Assembly: GCF_000189635.1 (NCBI RefSeq)
Contig: NW_002476431.1
Location: forward strand, 372,001-436,000
Direction of reading: 5' to 3'
DNA length: 64,000 bases
Origin: Tetrahymena thermophila SB210
Lineage: Eukaryota; Ciliophora; Oligohymenophorea; Hymenostomatida; Tetrahymenidae
The position numbers and the translations under genes were made by a program. Shown piece after piece: positions 1 to 12,815 of the stretch. A model generated the notes under the pieces. That model saw only the letters and a list, made by a program, of their open reading frames with translations, had not been told where the DNA came from and made no database searches. Numbering within the stretch: the stretch's first letter is position 1; every line of letters starts with the position of its first letter.

Positions 1-3000
1 AATTAAAGGTTCTTCATTTTATGATAACTAAAGATTCTATTAATCTTATTGTTGAGTTGATAGCTTATTTTCAAATTTTAAGAGAGAAGCATTCAAATCA
101 GCTAATAACTGATTATTACTATAGAGCTCTTCAAATTAATGCGATTAATCATACAAGCTCTCTTAGTTGGTTTTTTCCTTTTGCTCTTCTTCGCTTTAAG
201 TTTGTTAAGCACTCACAAAATCTACAATTTCATCTTTTTGGTCTTTTTCTTCGGTAACATATTATACTTACTCTGAGCCTGTTTAAAATTAAGAATCTTT
301 GCTTAGGTCAGTTTTCAATTCAAATTAATTCTTAGATTAAATTATTTAAGACTTTGAATCTGATAATTGTTCTAAGTTTGAATCTTGTTGTAAAATTGGA
401 TCTTAATTATACTTTTTTTCGTATTCTTCATAACCTTTTAGGTTTTATATTAAAAAAGTGATTAGTTAGTTTTTAAAAAATAAAAAAGTAAGTAATATAT
501 ATTTTTTATGAAAGATAAGGCTTAAATGCCTAATATTATACTACTATTTTCATCTTCTCCCGAAATGATGCGCCATGCTGGAGCTTTGTGTTATTTATCT
601 TGGTCAGATACTAGATCTTCTGAATTTACATTTGTAGATTTTCTTTTTTTAGCTTTTTCATCTATTAGTTAGATTTTAACATTAAAAAAATTATTCTCAC
701 ATTTTATAAGAATATGGTAAAAAAGGACACTACATAATCAACTAATTCAAATTTTTTTTTTAGTGCATGTAGCAAATAAATAATTTTGGATTTTTGTTTG
801 CTAAACTCAGAATTAAAAAATTTTTTTGAAACCAAGTATTTGGGGTTAAATAAATAAATTCATCATTTTTTTGGCGGCATCTCAGCAAATATTAATCAGA
901 AAAGTAATTAAATGGAAATATTTTTAAAATAATACTTTAATTGTCAGATAAAGCTTAATAGTTTGACTGTTATTTGGGAGATAGAGTATTTGATGTAGTC
1001 TAAAATATCTCTGGAGTCTATGAGTTTTATATTTGCTATTCATTCCAGTTACTGATCTGTTAAAATATTAAACCATTAAATGAGGAAACGATGTTTTGCT
1101 TCTCTGCTGTGGTTGGTGAAGCGGCGTAAATATTAGGGCTACGGAAAGGCAAAGATAAAGCTTCCAAAAGTGGATTTGCAAAATAATCTATTTAATTAGA
1201 ATCATTTTCCTAATCTTCTTTCAGTAGGATATTATTAACACTATCCCAAGAGTCTTTAACTATCTCTGTTGATTTTAATCCATCTTATCCATTCTAATTA
1301 CATTATTTATTTGTAAGATCTAAGTTAAGAGAAGCTTAATTATTTTAAAGATAAGCCAAGGTGTCAGTTTTACTTCTTAATTCTACAGTATCACAAGGTT
1401 AAGTACTCTAAATTATTTCATAATCTTAACAAGTAGAATTTTAATTCTCTTGTTAAGCCAAAGAATTATTAGCTTGGTCATTATTTGAAGGAGACATTAA
1501 AGGAGATTTTGAAATATTTGCCTATTGCCTTGAAGTCGTACTTTTTTTGTTAGGCTTATTATATTTAGATTCAGGTAGCTTTCTAGTAGGATTGAGAATA
1601 ACTTATTATTAGTTTGCCTAAACTTAGAATTGTGGAGAATTTTATTATAATGTTTTCTCAAAATGAGTATCTTCTTTATATATTTGTTAATTTTCTCTTT
1701 CAGTATTTTCTTCTGAAGAGGATTCGTCATCTTAATCATAAGAAAATTTACGCTAAGATTTATTTTATAAATTAACTAAATTATTCTTATCAGAACTATG
1801 TATCATCAGACTCATATTTTGGTTTAATGAAATCTCGCTGTTTTATTTTTCATCATTTTTAACACAAGTTTCTTTGTTTTTAGGTGAGAGGTAAGGAGAG
1901 GAATTTTCTCCATTTGATTCGTTGAAGGAAGAAATGCCTAAATTAATAATCTGAATTTCTTAATCATCTGCATCAGATTATTTGCAAGCCAATTTTTATT
2001 AAATATCTTCATTTTTTTAAGATAAATAACTATTATTTTACTATCCATTTAAAGAGATTTCGATATTCTGACTTTCTTAAACTGAGGATTATAATTCTTT
2101 ATCTGTTGTAATTTACTCCACCTTTTATTCTACTATTTTAGGGTTGCATATATTATTTTATTAGGTTTTTTCTATATCTTTTTCAAATTAAATGTTAGAA
2201 CAAAGAAGCTAATTTTAAATTAAAGAGCCATTAGTAACATTATTTGATTATGAGCCTTATATATTTTAGATACCACTATCTGAATTTTTATTATTATCTA
2301 GTTGTTTTTATTATTGCTATTACAAGATATTCTATTTTTAAATATAAAAGATTTGCTTATTTGGTTTTTCCAACACCTTATTTTTCTTTTCAGATTTAAA
2401 TTCTTCATTATTACTTTGAGTTTTATATTATTTAATTGCTTGATTTAGAGGATTATTAGGATTCCTTGTACTTTATTTGGTTAAAGGAGATGAATGATAT
2501 TAATATTCTTAATTATTTCTAGTATAAATCGTGCTAATTCCTTGGTTTTTAAATGATTGTTTTCTAGAATAATTAATTTTTTTTTGATCAATCTGTAATT
2601 CGTCATTTTAAACTCTTTTGATAACGTTGTTGTTTTGCTATTCAAAATTACTTATTGGTTTAATATTAATAGCAGGACTCTATTTATGCTAAATTATTTC
2701 ACCTTGCTGCTCTTCTAGTAAATTATTAGTCTATTCTAATGAAACTTTAGTATTGAATTTCTTTTTTTATTACTTTTTGTTTTAATTGCTATTTTTTTGC
2801 GTTTCAGTTATGGTGACTTGTTAATTTTAAATTTTATTTTAAATATCATCAATTTAGGTTATGGCTAACTCTGACTGTTGGTTGAGATTTAAATTGCGTT
2901 GTAATGGAGTATTTATTTTTTTCTAACTATCATTTTAGTATTCTTGTGATGTAGATTATTATTCTTTGAATTCTTTTCCTTTCAATTTTTTATTTATGTT

Positions 3001-4519
3001 ATTATCTAGAACTTGCTATCCACTGGATTCTTAATTAATTTCAGATTTGAAGGCTTTGATTTTTTATGGTTATTCTGCTTATACTTAATCTTTTTGTAAT
3101 TACTAGTCAAGATTATCCGACTACACTTGCTATCTGCTTTGAGAATATTTTAAAGAAGGAGTTGCTTAATTTTTATTAGTTATTTGTCCTTAAACTTTCG
3201 TTTCTTTAGATTAACCGTTTTATGAGTTTACTTGAGGAGATTAAGAAACAGAATATTCTCTTTACTTTGTCTAATTTGTAAAATATTTAAATTAGATTCA
3301 TTTAATAAATAGTAGGATTAATATATTAAGTTATAAAAAACCAAAGATGCGTGAAAAATTATATCACTATTTTAATTCAATGTTTTAAAAGAATGTGATA
3401 GGTATTTCAACCACGCAAAATTTTTTAAGGCCAAAAAATGTTTTTTGATGATTAAAAATTATCAGTAAAAAAAGATAAGAATAATTCAATTAGTATTTTA
3501 ATGAATGTAAATTGATGAATGAAATAAAAATAAATTACACAGAAATGCATTTTTTTTTTGATTTCTTGAAAAAGAAAGAGAGAAAAATTTAATTATTGAA
3601 TTCGATTTTTTATTTTTGTAAAAGAATATTATATCAATTAATCATTTACCTCAGTAATATTAAATTGCAAGGTATTTATCTCACTTCGTTATGTTTCGTT
3701 TAAATTATTAAATTAAGAAGGTGGAGCTTAATTATTAGTAAAGATGTCTGGTGAATTGATATCTGTCTCCTCCTAAGAAGATTCTTTTGATACCAATGAA
3801 AGATATTCATCTGTGTTGATTTCTTTGTTTAAGGTCTGATAAGTTGTTTTGAATTAAGGTAACCATTTTTTAGCAACGCTATACATGCGAAACAATCTAT
3901 AAATTATGAGGATAGTTAAGAAACCTGTATCGAGGAACTACCAAAAAGCAAAACCTCCATTGATTTAAGATTGATATGTTACCTTTGAATTATGTCTATC
4001 AAAAATATATATATCATTTAAGATTACCAAATCAAGTGCAGTTCCTCCTAAAAGCAGTAAAAGGTATATGTATAAATCGTTTGAGGATCTGTCAATATAT
4101 AGCATAAAAGTAATATCAAAAATGAAATAACCTGAAATGAAGTGTTTCATATAAGGATTAACAGAATAATTCTCAGTATGATGAGAATGATTAAAATTAA
4201 AATGGTTTTATCTATCCCTGGCTGAAAATGCTTAAGGAGAAGTTGCTTTCTACTATGTTTATGAGTGAGATTAAGATATTGATGTAGTTTAGAAAGAAGA
4301 TAAAGACTAATGAGATGCGTTCGAAGCAGAAGCGGTAGCTGAATGCTATGCTTATTATAAAGATGGACTACTTAATAAAAATGGTTGCTATTAATTCTGC
4401 TGCGAGCGATGGTCAAAGAGACTCGATAACTGAGTTAACAAATAGAAGCTAATAAGAATCTCAACAGTCTAATAAATAAGAGTTATAATGGCTTTTGATT
4501 TAGCCGAAGAGATTGGGAT
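1..4519 (-). CDS. Large membrane protein with low-complexity tail, partial at left edge
   Basis: Unrecognised. With TAA/TAG as Gln the minus strand is open over long exons. The first part (about 4490-4150) is Q/S/A-rich. About 4150-3870 holds three hydrophobic stretches, around HFISGYFIFDITF, YIYLLLLLGGTALDLVI and FLTILIIYRLFRMYSVAKKW, the last with spaced Arg. After that comes a long polar tail rich in Q, S, E and N. Two introns are well supported: 3271-3649 (exon ends ..NITE, resumes TKQREYS) and 435-544 (joins GEDEN to SYEEYEKKY). Another probably lies between 680 and 875. The gene leaves the window at base 1, so the C-terminus is not seen. A channel or transporter with cytoplasmic tails is possible, but no family motif was found. 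The 5' end is unclear because an in-frame TGA sits at 4520-4522 with no good ATG between it and the hydrophobic part except the one at about 4150. Confidence 0.6.
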
Positions 4520-5170
4520 TCATATTTTCTTTAATAATTTATAGATAATTTTTTTAATAGAGCTTGTTTTCTTATCTCCCTTTTTCATAGAGAGAATCTG
4601 AGAAGAAACATTTTTTATTATCTTGGCTTGTGATTGAAGACCTTGCTACTTTTTAGGATTTTTCATATATTATTGTTGTTATTGTTTTTTACTATCTTTA
4701 TTCTCGCAAGTCCCTTAATTTTTATAGCTTGTATTTGCGCTAATAACACCTGAGGAAATATTTTCTGCACGACTACTTATGCTAATATTAGCTGATTTAC
4801 TAAATGTTTTAGCGGATTTCTTGCTCAAATTTATATAAATAGAATTATGGCTACCTTGTGCTGATTGGGAAGATTGCTTTGATGATTCCCTTATCATCTC
4901 GCTTTTTTTAATGTTTGTTAAACTCTTTGATTTATTTATTTATAAAGCTTTTTCAATATAATGGGCGAGTTTGTTTTCTTCAAGCTATATTATCTTAATA
5001 ATAGATATTAATTAAAGTGAAGTAAGTCTTTATTTTGAAAAAGTACTTTTTGTTTGACGAATAATTAATCTTCTTTTTGACTTTCTTTTGTTTATTTATT
5101 ATCAAAAAAGTGAGCGTTTAATTCTTCTTCTTTTTAGGATAAGTCTTTTATTCTGTTTTTTTCTTTAATA
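4520..5170 (-). CDS. Possible 5' exons of the left-edge gene, or a short separate gene, ending at an in-frame TGA
   Basis: A ciliate-code frame runs from about 4990 to a TGA at 4522-4520. It includes an ATG at 4897 followed by MIRESSKQSSQSAQG, then S/K-rich and Q5 sequence, ending ..IIYKLLKKI. The same frame stays open beyond the TGA into the left-edge gene. Upstream, 5000-5150 is open in another frame with an acidic/lysine-rich stretch (KEEELNAHFFDNKQTKES), which may be a first exon. The region could be the N-terminal part of the left-edge gene with an undetected intron removing the TGA, or a separate small protein. I could not find a convincing GT..AG pair around the TGA. Confidence 0.35.
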
Positions 5171-8100
5171 TTTTTTAAGAATTTTATTACAAACGATCAA
5201 TCAATCAATCAATTAAATAATATCTTGCATAATAATTGAAAGAAATTAAGTAAGATTTTGATGCGGTAATATTGATAATCTTTACCCTTCCCCTTATTTG
5301 CATTAAATTTTTGTTTATTGAATTATCAATAAGCAATACTTCTTTTTCATAAGCAATTTCTCTTAACAAAATAGTAAAAATACATACAACCTAAAGATTT
5401 TTTTTCTGTTTTTGATATTAAACGAATTTTTTTCTTCTATTCTGATGTTTGATAAGTGATCAAGAAAGCAAAATTATTTAAAGAAATATTATATTCTTTC
5501 TTATAAGCTTCACATTTTTTAAATATAGATCTTACAATAACTATGTTATTCACCAATAAAGCATTTTTGTTCTGCTTCAAGGATATTTATAAATTTATAT
5601 TATTCTAAGCAACAAAAGGAATAAAGGATTCAAAGTGATGGTAAAATGTAATAGAAATATAAATATGTAATTTATTGTATGTCTTGTTGATAGCTTAAAA
5701 ATACTAAATGAGATTTTTCATTATTTAATTAATATTTAATAGCAGATCTTAAAAAATGCGGTTTGTAAATTGAAGGATATCAATCTTTTATCTACATCTT
5801 TGATAGAAATTTAATTAATGTTATAATTTAATAAATTCTTTTATTTAGGTAAATTTTCTATCAAATAATAAAAGAAAGAAGGAAGGAATGCAACAACAAA
5901 AAATATTCATCTAGCCAGATTTTATTTTCATCAAAAGGTATATTTTGATAGAATTAATATACTATTTATTAAAAAATATATCTAAATATAAATATTAATT
6001 TGATCAAAAGGTTCTAAAGTAGAAAATGTATGCACATTTTACCTCTGAATAACAAAATTACAAGCTAACTCCATTTATTTTTAACATTCCTATTATTGTA
6101 ATAAATTTTTCTAAGATTATTCCAATCAAACAAATTTATTGTACTTAAGCGCAATTTTTGTAAAAAAAACCAATTTTATAAAGTATTTTTGTCTGAAATA
6201 AATAAGTGATTGCTAAAAAAAAATAAATATAGACTTACTTACACAAATTTCTAAATATTCTTTAATTAAAAAATTAATAGAACATTTACTTTTTCTCTAG
6301 TATGGTATATTTTACTAGCCAACAAGTACTTATTTTTTTAAATTCTAAAAACAATATAATTGTTTGAACGGCTAACAAACTAAAAAAAGAATTTTGAATT
6401 TATCGTTTTTATAATATTTATTCTATTCAAGTAACAATCTAATTTTTACTCAATCAAACTATCTATCTATCTTTTTAAATTAAGTTTGATTTAAAAAATA
6501 ATGTTTTTACTAATCCCTAAGAGAGATAGCTTCATTAAATAGACACTTACTATTTTATTTATAATTAAATTAGCATTTATTAAAAATAAGTATTTTCTTG
6601 TATTTAAATAAAAAATTCATTTAAATATTTGATAAATAATGATTGAATTTTAAATAATTCTCAAATAAATTAAGTAATTAAGTTTGATTTTTACTAAATA
6701 ATACTAATTTGAAAGCTAAGCTCAAACAAAGCTCAAATCACCTACTTATATTATAATTTTTTTATATGTTAATTGTAAAATTCTGATTAAAAAACTTTAC
6801 CCAATAACTACAGGCATCTTTCAAATGAATCTTGCTTAAACAAAATGTTAATAAATAGGAATTTTCTAATTTGTGCTTTTATTTACAGTTATAGATTGTT
6901 AAATATGAAAAATAGCCAGTTATTAAGGATGAAGTACTATAAATTTTAAATAATTTTTATACATATTTATAAAAAAATGTGAGATAGCTAAAAAAGAAAA
7001 AGAATATCAATAACTGTAAAAGATAATATTTGAAGAATTTGAGATAATAATAAACCATCTTTAATTTACTCAATTATTTTTACTTTTGTTAAGAATTTTA
7101 TGGTATTTTGCATAATTATAAAAGAAATAAATAGAATTTGATTTCTATGAATCTATGTTTAATATTTCTTAAAACATTTACTCAATTTACTAATAAAATT
7201 TATTGCAAAACTCTATTTTCAATAATACCCATTAAAATATAACAATTTACATCCAAAAAAAATTATTAATACTCAATTTAATAAGGAATCTATCATATTG
7301 CATTTTTATTCTATTTTTAACTTCCTTTTAAAAAGGATAGATTCATGTGAAGAAATACATTAATTTCAATAATTTTTTTAATTGTAAAAATGTCTAGCCA
7401 AAATAATTGTGTAAATAAAATCAAATGTGTCAAATAACAAAAAGCAAATTATACTTTTGTTTTTTAATTTACTTATTAAATCTCTTTATACATTTTATAA
7501 AAGAAATAATGAAATCAATTTAAGATTTGATGTTTACTAAAATAAAAGATATTTATATATCACGTCACATTCATCTCTACAGCATAAAAATTATTAATTT
7601 ACTTCTTAAACTAATTACTTTTTAATAGTTATTAAAAAAAAACATTTTCATTTACTTTAATTTATATCAATCTTTATCAATAAAATATTAATATTTTTAA
7701 ATCTCAGATAATTCAAAATATTACTATAATTATTATGAAATTTTTTTCCATATTTTCTTCAAAAATTAGAAAAATTTAGAATAAGATTATATATTGCATA
7801 GTAAGAACATGAGTTCAGATAAAACTAATTAATTAGCACTAAAATAAATATAATATTATGAGTAAATTGTATTTAATAAAGGAGAAAACTTTAATTATTG
7901 ATGGCATTATCTTACAAATATATATATTTATTTTCGTTTTTTAAAATATCTTTAAGATGACTTATATACAAAGATATTTATTTAATAATATATATAGTAG
8001 GAAAGAAGTAATTAAATAGCAATTAATTTTGTAAAATAACAATTTATAAAATCATATAAGAAAAATATAAAGAATTTATTATTTTATCGATACAGACTAT

Positions 8101-8934
8101 ATTATTTAAAGAAAAAATAATAGATTTAATTTTTTTTATCTTTAACTGGAAATGTTCAATTTAGTTTCAAGAGAAATTGTATTCATTTTTTATTAAAATA
8201 AGTTTATATCCTATGTTAAATAATTTTTATAATAAAAATCTTATCAATATTTTTTCAATTAAATAATTTTTATCTATCAAATAAGTCTAATTAAGTAAGG
8301 ATTATTGATTTAATTTCTTTGAAATTTTAAGAATTTAATAAATAAAAAACAATTTTCTCCATTCATTTTTCATTATCGACTAGAGTTTAACTTCAAATTA
8401 AAAAATTTATTTTAGTCAATTATTAATTAATAATTTTTTGATAAATTGATAACTTTTTTTAATGCTTATTATATTATAGATTTAATATTTTTAGTTTTTT
8501 ATTAAATAATATTATTAATTTTATATTAGATTTTCTTATTTTATTTATAATTAAAAAAAATAATTTTAATTTAAATATATTGAAAATTTTAAAAAAATAA
8601 TGAAATACTAAAATTTTTTTTCAAGTTTGTTTGAGATTTATTTGAACAAAGAATTCTTTTGAAAAACTATAAAGCTTATAAAAAAGACTTTTGTTAAAGT
8701 TAAATACTCAATAAAAAGTATTATTTTTGTTATAATATGCAAATCTTTATTTAATCCAAACTTTTATTTGTTTATAATTAGTTAATTTCAGGTTAAAATC
8801 GATTTATTTATTTACTTTGAATCTATTAACAGGATTGATATGAGTAATTAATTTATTAAATTTATAAGTCTTTATAAAAATCTTAATCATTAAAATTGAT
8901 ATTTAAAAGATTTTTAGATTAAACATTTTGAGCA
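5171..8934. other. Gene-free AT-rich intergenic block, 3.8 kb, between divergent genes
   Basis: The 5' ends of the left-edge gene (minus) and the transporter gene (plus) face into this block. It is made of A/T runs, with a short ATCA repeat at 5196-5213. I see no sustained ciliate-code frame with gene-like codon use, no tRNA-like cloverleaf and no long direct or inverted repeat. It must hold both promoters; no motif for either can be named from one sequence. Confidence 0.6.
5196..5213. repeat. Short ATCA tandem repeat
   Basis: About four copies of the tetranucleotide ATCA in intergenic DNA just upstream of the left-edge gene. It is a simple microsatellite with no sign of function. Confidence 0.8.
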
Positions 8935-11900
8935 ATGTATCGCAACATCAACCTTTAAAAGAGAGATAAACTTGATTTGTACGATACTAGAGATTAATCT
9001 CATCCATTTAACACATTTTATGAACCAGCAACAGCAATTTTCCTAGGTACAAATACTTTATTTTTCAAAACATCAAAACAATATATCTACAATAAATTTA
9101 ATTTTCAATTATAATTATTCTTTTTATTAGGTCCGGTTGATTTAAAGAAAAGAAAATGCACAGATTTTTTTTGGTTAGTTGGATTTCTCGTTATCACGCT
9201 AGCTACTATTGGGGTCATGGCTTCTGGTAAAATAATTTAAACTTACAAAATATAACTACTAACTAACTATCCAAAACTCAAATATTTTAACAATAATAAA
9301 AAGTCTACCAAGAAGTTGATTTTAATAGATTTTATCACAGTTCGGATTTTAGAGGAGATTTATGTGGAAGACTATAATTGTCTGAAAAAACATATGCTTA
9401 TTTTTTTGACCCAATAAATGCTGGAATGATAGCAATGTGCGTAAACCAATGCCCTTAATAAGATGTATTATTTTAATTTATAAATATAACAAAAATAGCT
9501 ATTTAATAGTTTATATTGCTTTTTACATATTCAAATTCAATTAAAATAATTTTTTTATAATAATAAATATGAAAAATAAATAAATAAAGTAAATAGATTA
9601 TTGTTTTTATGATGTTGATGGGAAAACTATTTTATAAGATTACTGCTTTTCTTCATACACTTCAAATACATATCAAAACAGATACTGTCTACCTCTAACA
9701 AATAATCAATAAAGAAAAGCTATTTTAGCAAGTCTTGATGGCTACTTCTACACATGGAAAAATATAGCTCATGACATATACGTTGTAAATAAATGTTTTT
9801 GAAATTATTTTTTTCATCTTATCTATTTAATATTTTTGAATATTTATAATTAAGGCTAAAGACATTGTTTTTTCTGGTCTAGTAGTAGGATTATTAATTG
9901 GATTTATATATATGATTCTTTTGCTAATAAAAAGTAAATAAAATTCTCCAATATCTAAAAATAATGAGCTTATTTTGTTATTTTGATTAAAAAGAGCTTA
10001 GCTTTGTTCTTGTGTGGATATTTGCTTTTGCCCCTCCAGCTATATTTACTATTATTTTTCTTTTTCTTTATAATAAAGAATATGATAGAGTAAATTTATA
10101 AAAATATGTAAAAAATATTTATTGTTAGTTATAATTTTTAAATATAGTAAGTATCTTCCCAGTGTGCTAGCGGCTAAAGTGACTCATCTTGCCTTAATAG
10201 ATATATTTTATATGCATTTGTAAATAATTAATAGCATTAAATTATAAATTTATTACAAACATGATGAAATCTTTTCATTTATTAAGTAGATATATTTTAG
10301 ATTTTAAAAAATAAATTTAAACATAAATGTAGATTTTGAGATATGGCTTGCTGGCAATATCTGGAATTTTTAGTTTAGTTATGTTCTTTAGTTTCAGAAA
10401 AATAATTAATACCCAGAAGGATATACAAATACTATTAGCACCTTTTAGTATCTATTAAAATCTAAATTTTTTCTGAAATTTTCTTTTTATTTTTTAGGGG
10501 GAATTCACTCGATGAAAATTGTACCATTTTTTACTTCAATAATTCAGCTTGGAGCTATTTTAATCACATATGGATTAATAGTTATAGTTATGGCTTCTGG
10601 AAAGAGATAAGTTTTAACTGCTCCAAGTAAATATTTATTTTGTATTTATGTTAAATTATTTAATTAATTTGAATTTGATATTTAGCTGCCTTTCCAAATC
10701 CTTTGTATGTTGACCTAGTCACTAAAGATTATGTATTTTACCTTATACCTCTGCTTTTGGTTTTACTGCTCATATTTTTAGAAACATTTTTCCTCTTTTA
10801 AAAGTTTTGCTACTCTTTTGCTGTCTAGGTTTGGTATTTCAGCAGATAGAAAAGTATCCTTGATGTAATTAGTTTTAGAAAAATAAATATTTTAATAAAA
10901 AATTTTTTAATTTAACCTAAGAGACCTAGTACTAGAGGTATAATATTTTGTTTTGCTAAACATTTGGGTACTTGTGTTAAAGGAGCTTGCATCATTATTA
11001 TAACATGGCCTTTTCGTTCTTTGCTGAGGAGATTGAAAGCAAAATTGAAATAAGTGAAAGAAGATAACAGAGATAGCAAATGGCTTTAATGCTGGCTTTT
11101 TACTTGCACACCATTTTTTCACTTTTTTGAATACTATTCTAAATATTAAAGCTCTACATCTATCATGCATGTAATTAAAATAACAAACTGAAACTGTTTG
11201 ATCAAATTATTGTTTTTTACTAATCAACTATAAAAGACTGCTTTGTATGGATTAGGATGGTCAGATAGTGCTGAAAAGACATATTATTTGTTTTAAAGAA
11301 ATCTTTCAAGAACTGAAAGATTCAGTGAATTATTCGGATATCATAGATTGATTGGATCTGTATAATAATTACAACAATTTTTTTATTTTAACAAAAAATA
11401 TTTAAATTAATAGATTTGTGCCTCTTGTTGTGCCTTCTTCTTTATATACTTGTTTTCAGTAGATAAAACTCAGAATTTATTAGGTTAATCTATGGATTAC
11501 TTGTTTTTACCTTATGCAGTAGCTGGAATTACAGTGTTCTTTGGCTTCTACTTACCTCAAGTACATTTTTTTCAATATAATCAATCTTATATAAATATTT
11601 ATTTAGAATTTTTGCATGTCATTTGATGTTGTAATAGAGGCTATGATCTTTTCTCTGACTGCAGATGAAGAAATGTTTTTAGGAAGAGAGAGGTTTTGTG
11701 AGGATTTTATATTAGATTATTTGAATAGTATTACCAAAGAAACTCAAAAGAAAGGGTTGGTAGCTGTAGCTAGAAGAGATTAATAAGACTAGAAATTAGC
11801 TGATGATGAAAATTTAGGTATGATATTCTTTTTTATTATAGGTTATAAAATATAATGTAATTTAAAATATTTGACAAATGAAATGAGATAATTTAAAATG

Positions 11901-12449
11901 TTTGTTGATAAAATTATTTTAAATATAATTCGGTTTATTTAACTTTTAAGCTTTTTTAGAATTATTATTGATAATTCTAATTAATTAATCCAAATGAATA
12001 TATATTTGAAATCAAGATAATCTTAAGCCAAAAGAAGAACCAATTGCTGTGAAAGAAATAATTCCTGAACCTGAAAGCTCTTCATCCTCAGAGGAGGAAG
12101 ATGTAAATGCTGTTGATTTGTTTGCATAAGAATAAAGAGAAGATGAAGAGGAAAGAAGATCTCAATATACAGAACCTGAATAACCAGAGCCAGTGGTTCC
12201 AGAGTTACCCCCACCTCCTGTTGAAGAAACATTTTAAGTACTTTAAATTATAATTAGCATAAAATTGATATTTAAAAAAATAAACAGTTCAAAAAACTTG
12301 ATCTTAATGATATCAAAAATGAGCAAAGAGAAAGTGATGATGATGAAGTCCATGAAGATTTTGGTATTGTTAGCAAGAAAAAAAATGTTTAGTACGATGA
12401 TGAAGAAGACAACGATGATATTATTTTAGATTAGTAGGAGTAATAATGA
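8935..12449 (+). CDS. Choline transporter-like protein (CTL/SLC44 family)
   Basis: Predicted multi-pass membrane protein of 781 residues. I resolved 16 exons: 8935-9046, 9131-9226, 9304-9464, 9590-9784, 9855-9933, 9995-10089, 10148-10219, 10333-10447, 10498-10626, 10686-10864, 10922-11170, 11237-11359, 11414-11560, 11607-11817, 12017-12237 and 12288-12449. The sum is exactly 782 codons, ending TGA. Family marks: RKCTDFFWLVGFLV before the first membrane helix; a first extracellular loop with DFRGDLCG and a Cys pair in MCVNQCP; many later hydrophobic helices; a conserved VWYFS followed by the HLGT(C)VKGA segment; and the Cys-rich loop KWLQCWLFTC. SLC44 proteins move choline or ethanolamine across plasma or organelle membranes. 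Unusually, after the last helices there is an acidic, proline-rich cytoplasmic tail (PEPESSSSSEEED, PPPPVEE, DDEEDNDD) encoded by the last two to three exons. The substrate cannot be read from sequence. Confidence 0.9.
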
Positions 12450-12815
12450 TTAATTTATTAATTAATAAAAGCAAACATTAAAATAATGTTCTGATAAATT
12501 ATAAATGTCATACAATAATAAATATGTTTTTGAGAATAAATTTGTTATCAATAAATATATATGCAAAGTATGTATGTATGTATAAATACAAATAAATAAT
12601 TTTTAAAATAATTTTTTTAATTTTATGAGTAAAAGAAACTGTATGGTTTATTTAAAAAAAAAAATCCCAGGATTTAAATTTAGATAAACAAAATATACTA
12701 ATAACTGATAAAAAGATATAAACAAATTATTATATTAAATTGAGTTAAAAAGTTTTTTATTCTATGATTTAAGATTAAGCAACATCTAAAATAAAATAAT
12801 AAAACTAAATATAAA
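12450..12815. other. Intergenic spacer between tandem plus-strand genes
   Basis: The 3' flank of the transporter gene and promoter side of the next gene. It is A/T-rich, with a TATG microsatellite at 12569-12584. No gene seen. Confidence 0.7.
12569..12584. repeat. TATG microsatellite
   Basis: About four copies of TATG in the 3' flank of the transporter gene. Confidence 0.75.

Noticed and set aside
4151..4560. Alternative minus frame ending ..ILIILIILRIILLILI, and a plus frame, both open here
   Set aside because: Both use codons (CGG, CCG, ACG, CGA) that are rare in the clear genes of this window. The chosen minus frame continues into the supported membrane part.
5171..8934. Possible coding frames in the large gap
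   Set aside because: Frames stay open only because TGA is rare in A/T runs; they lack ATG context, conserved motifs and the Gly/Ala/Pro/acidic codons seen in true exons.
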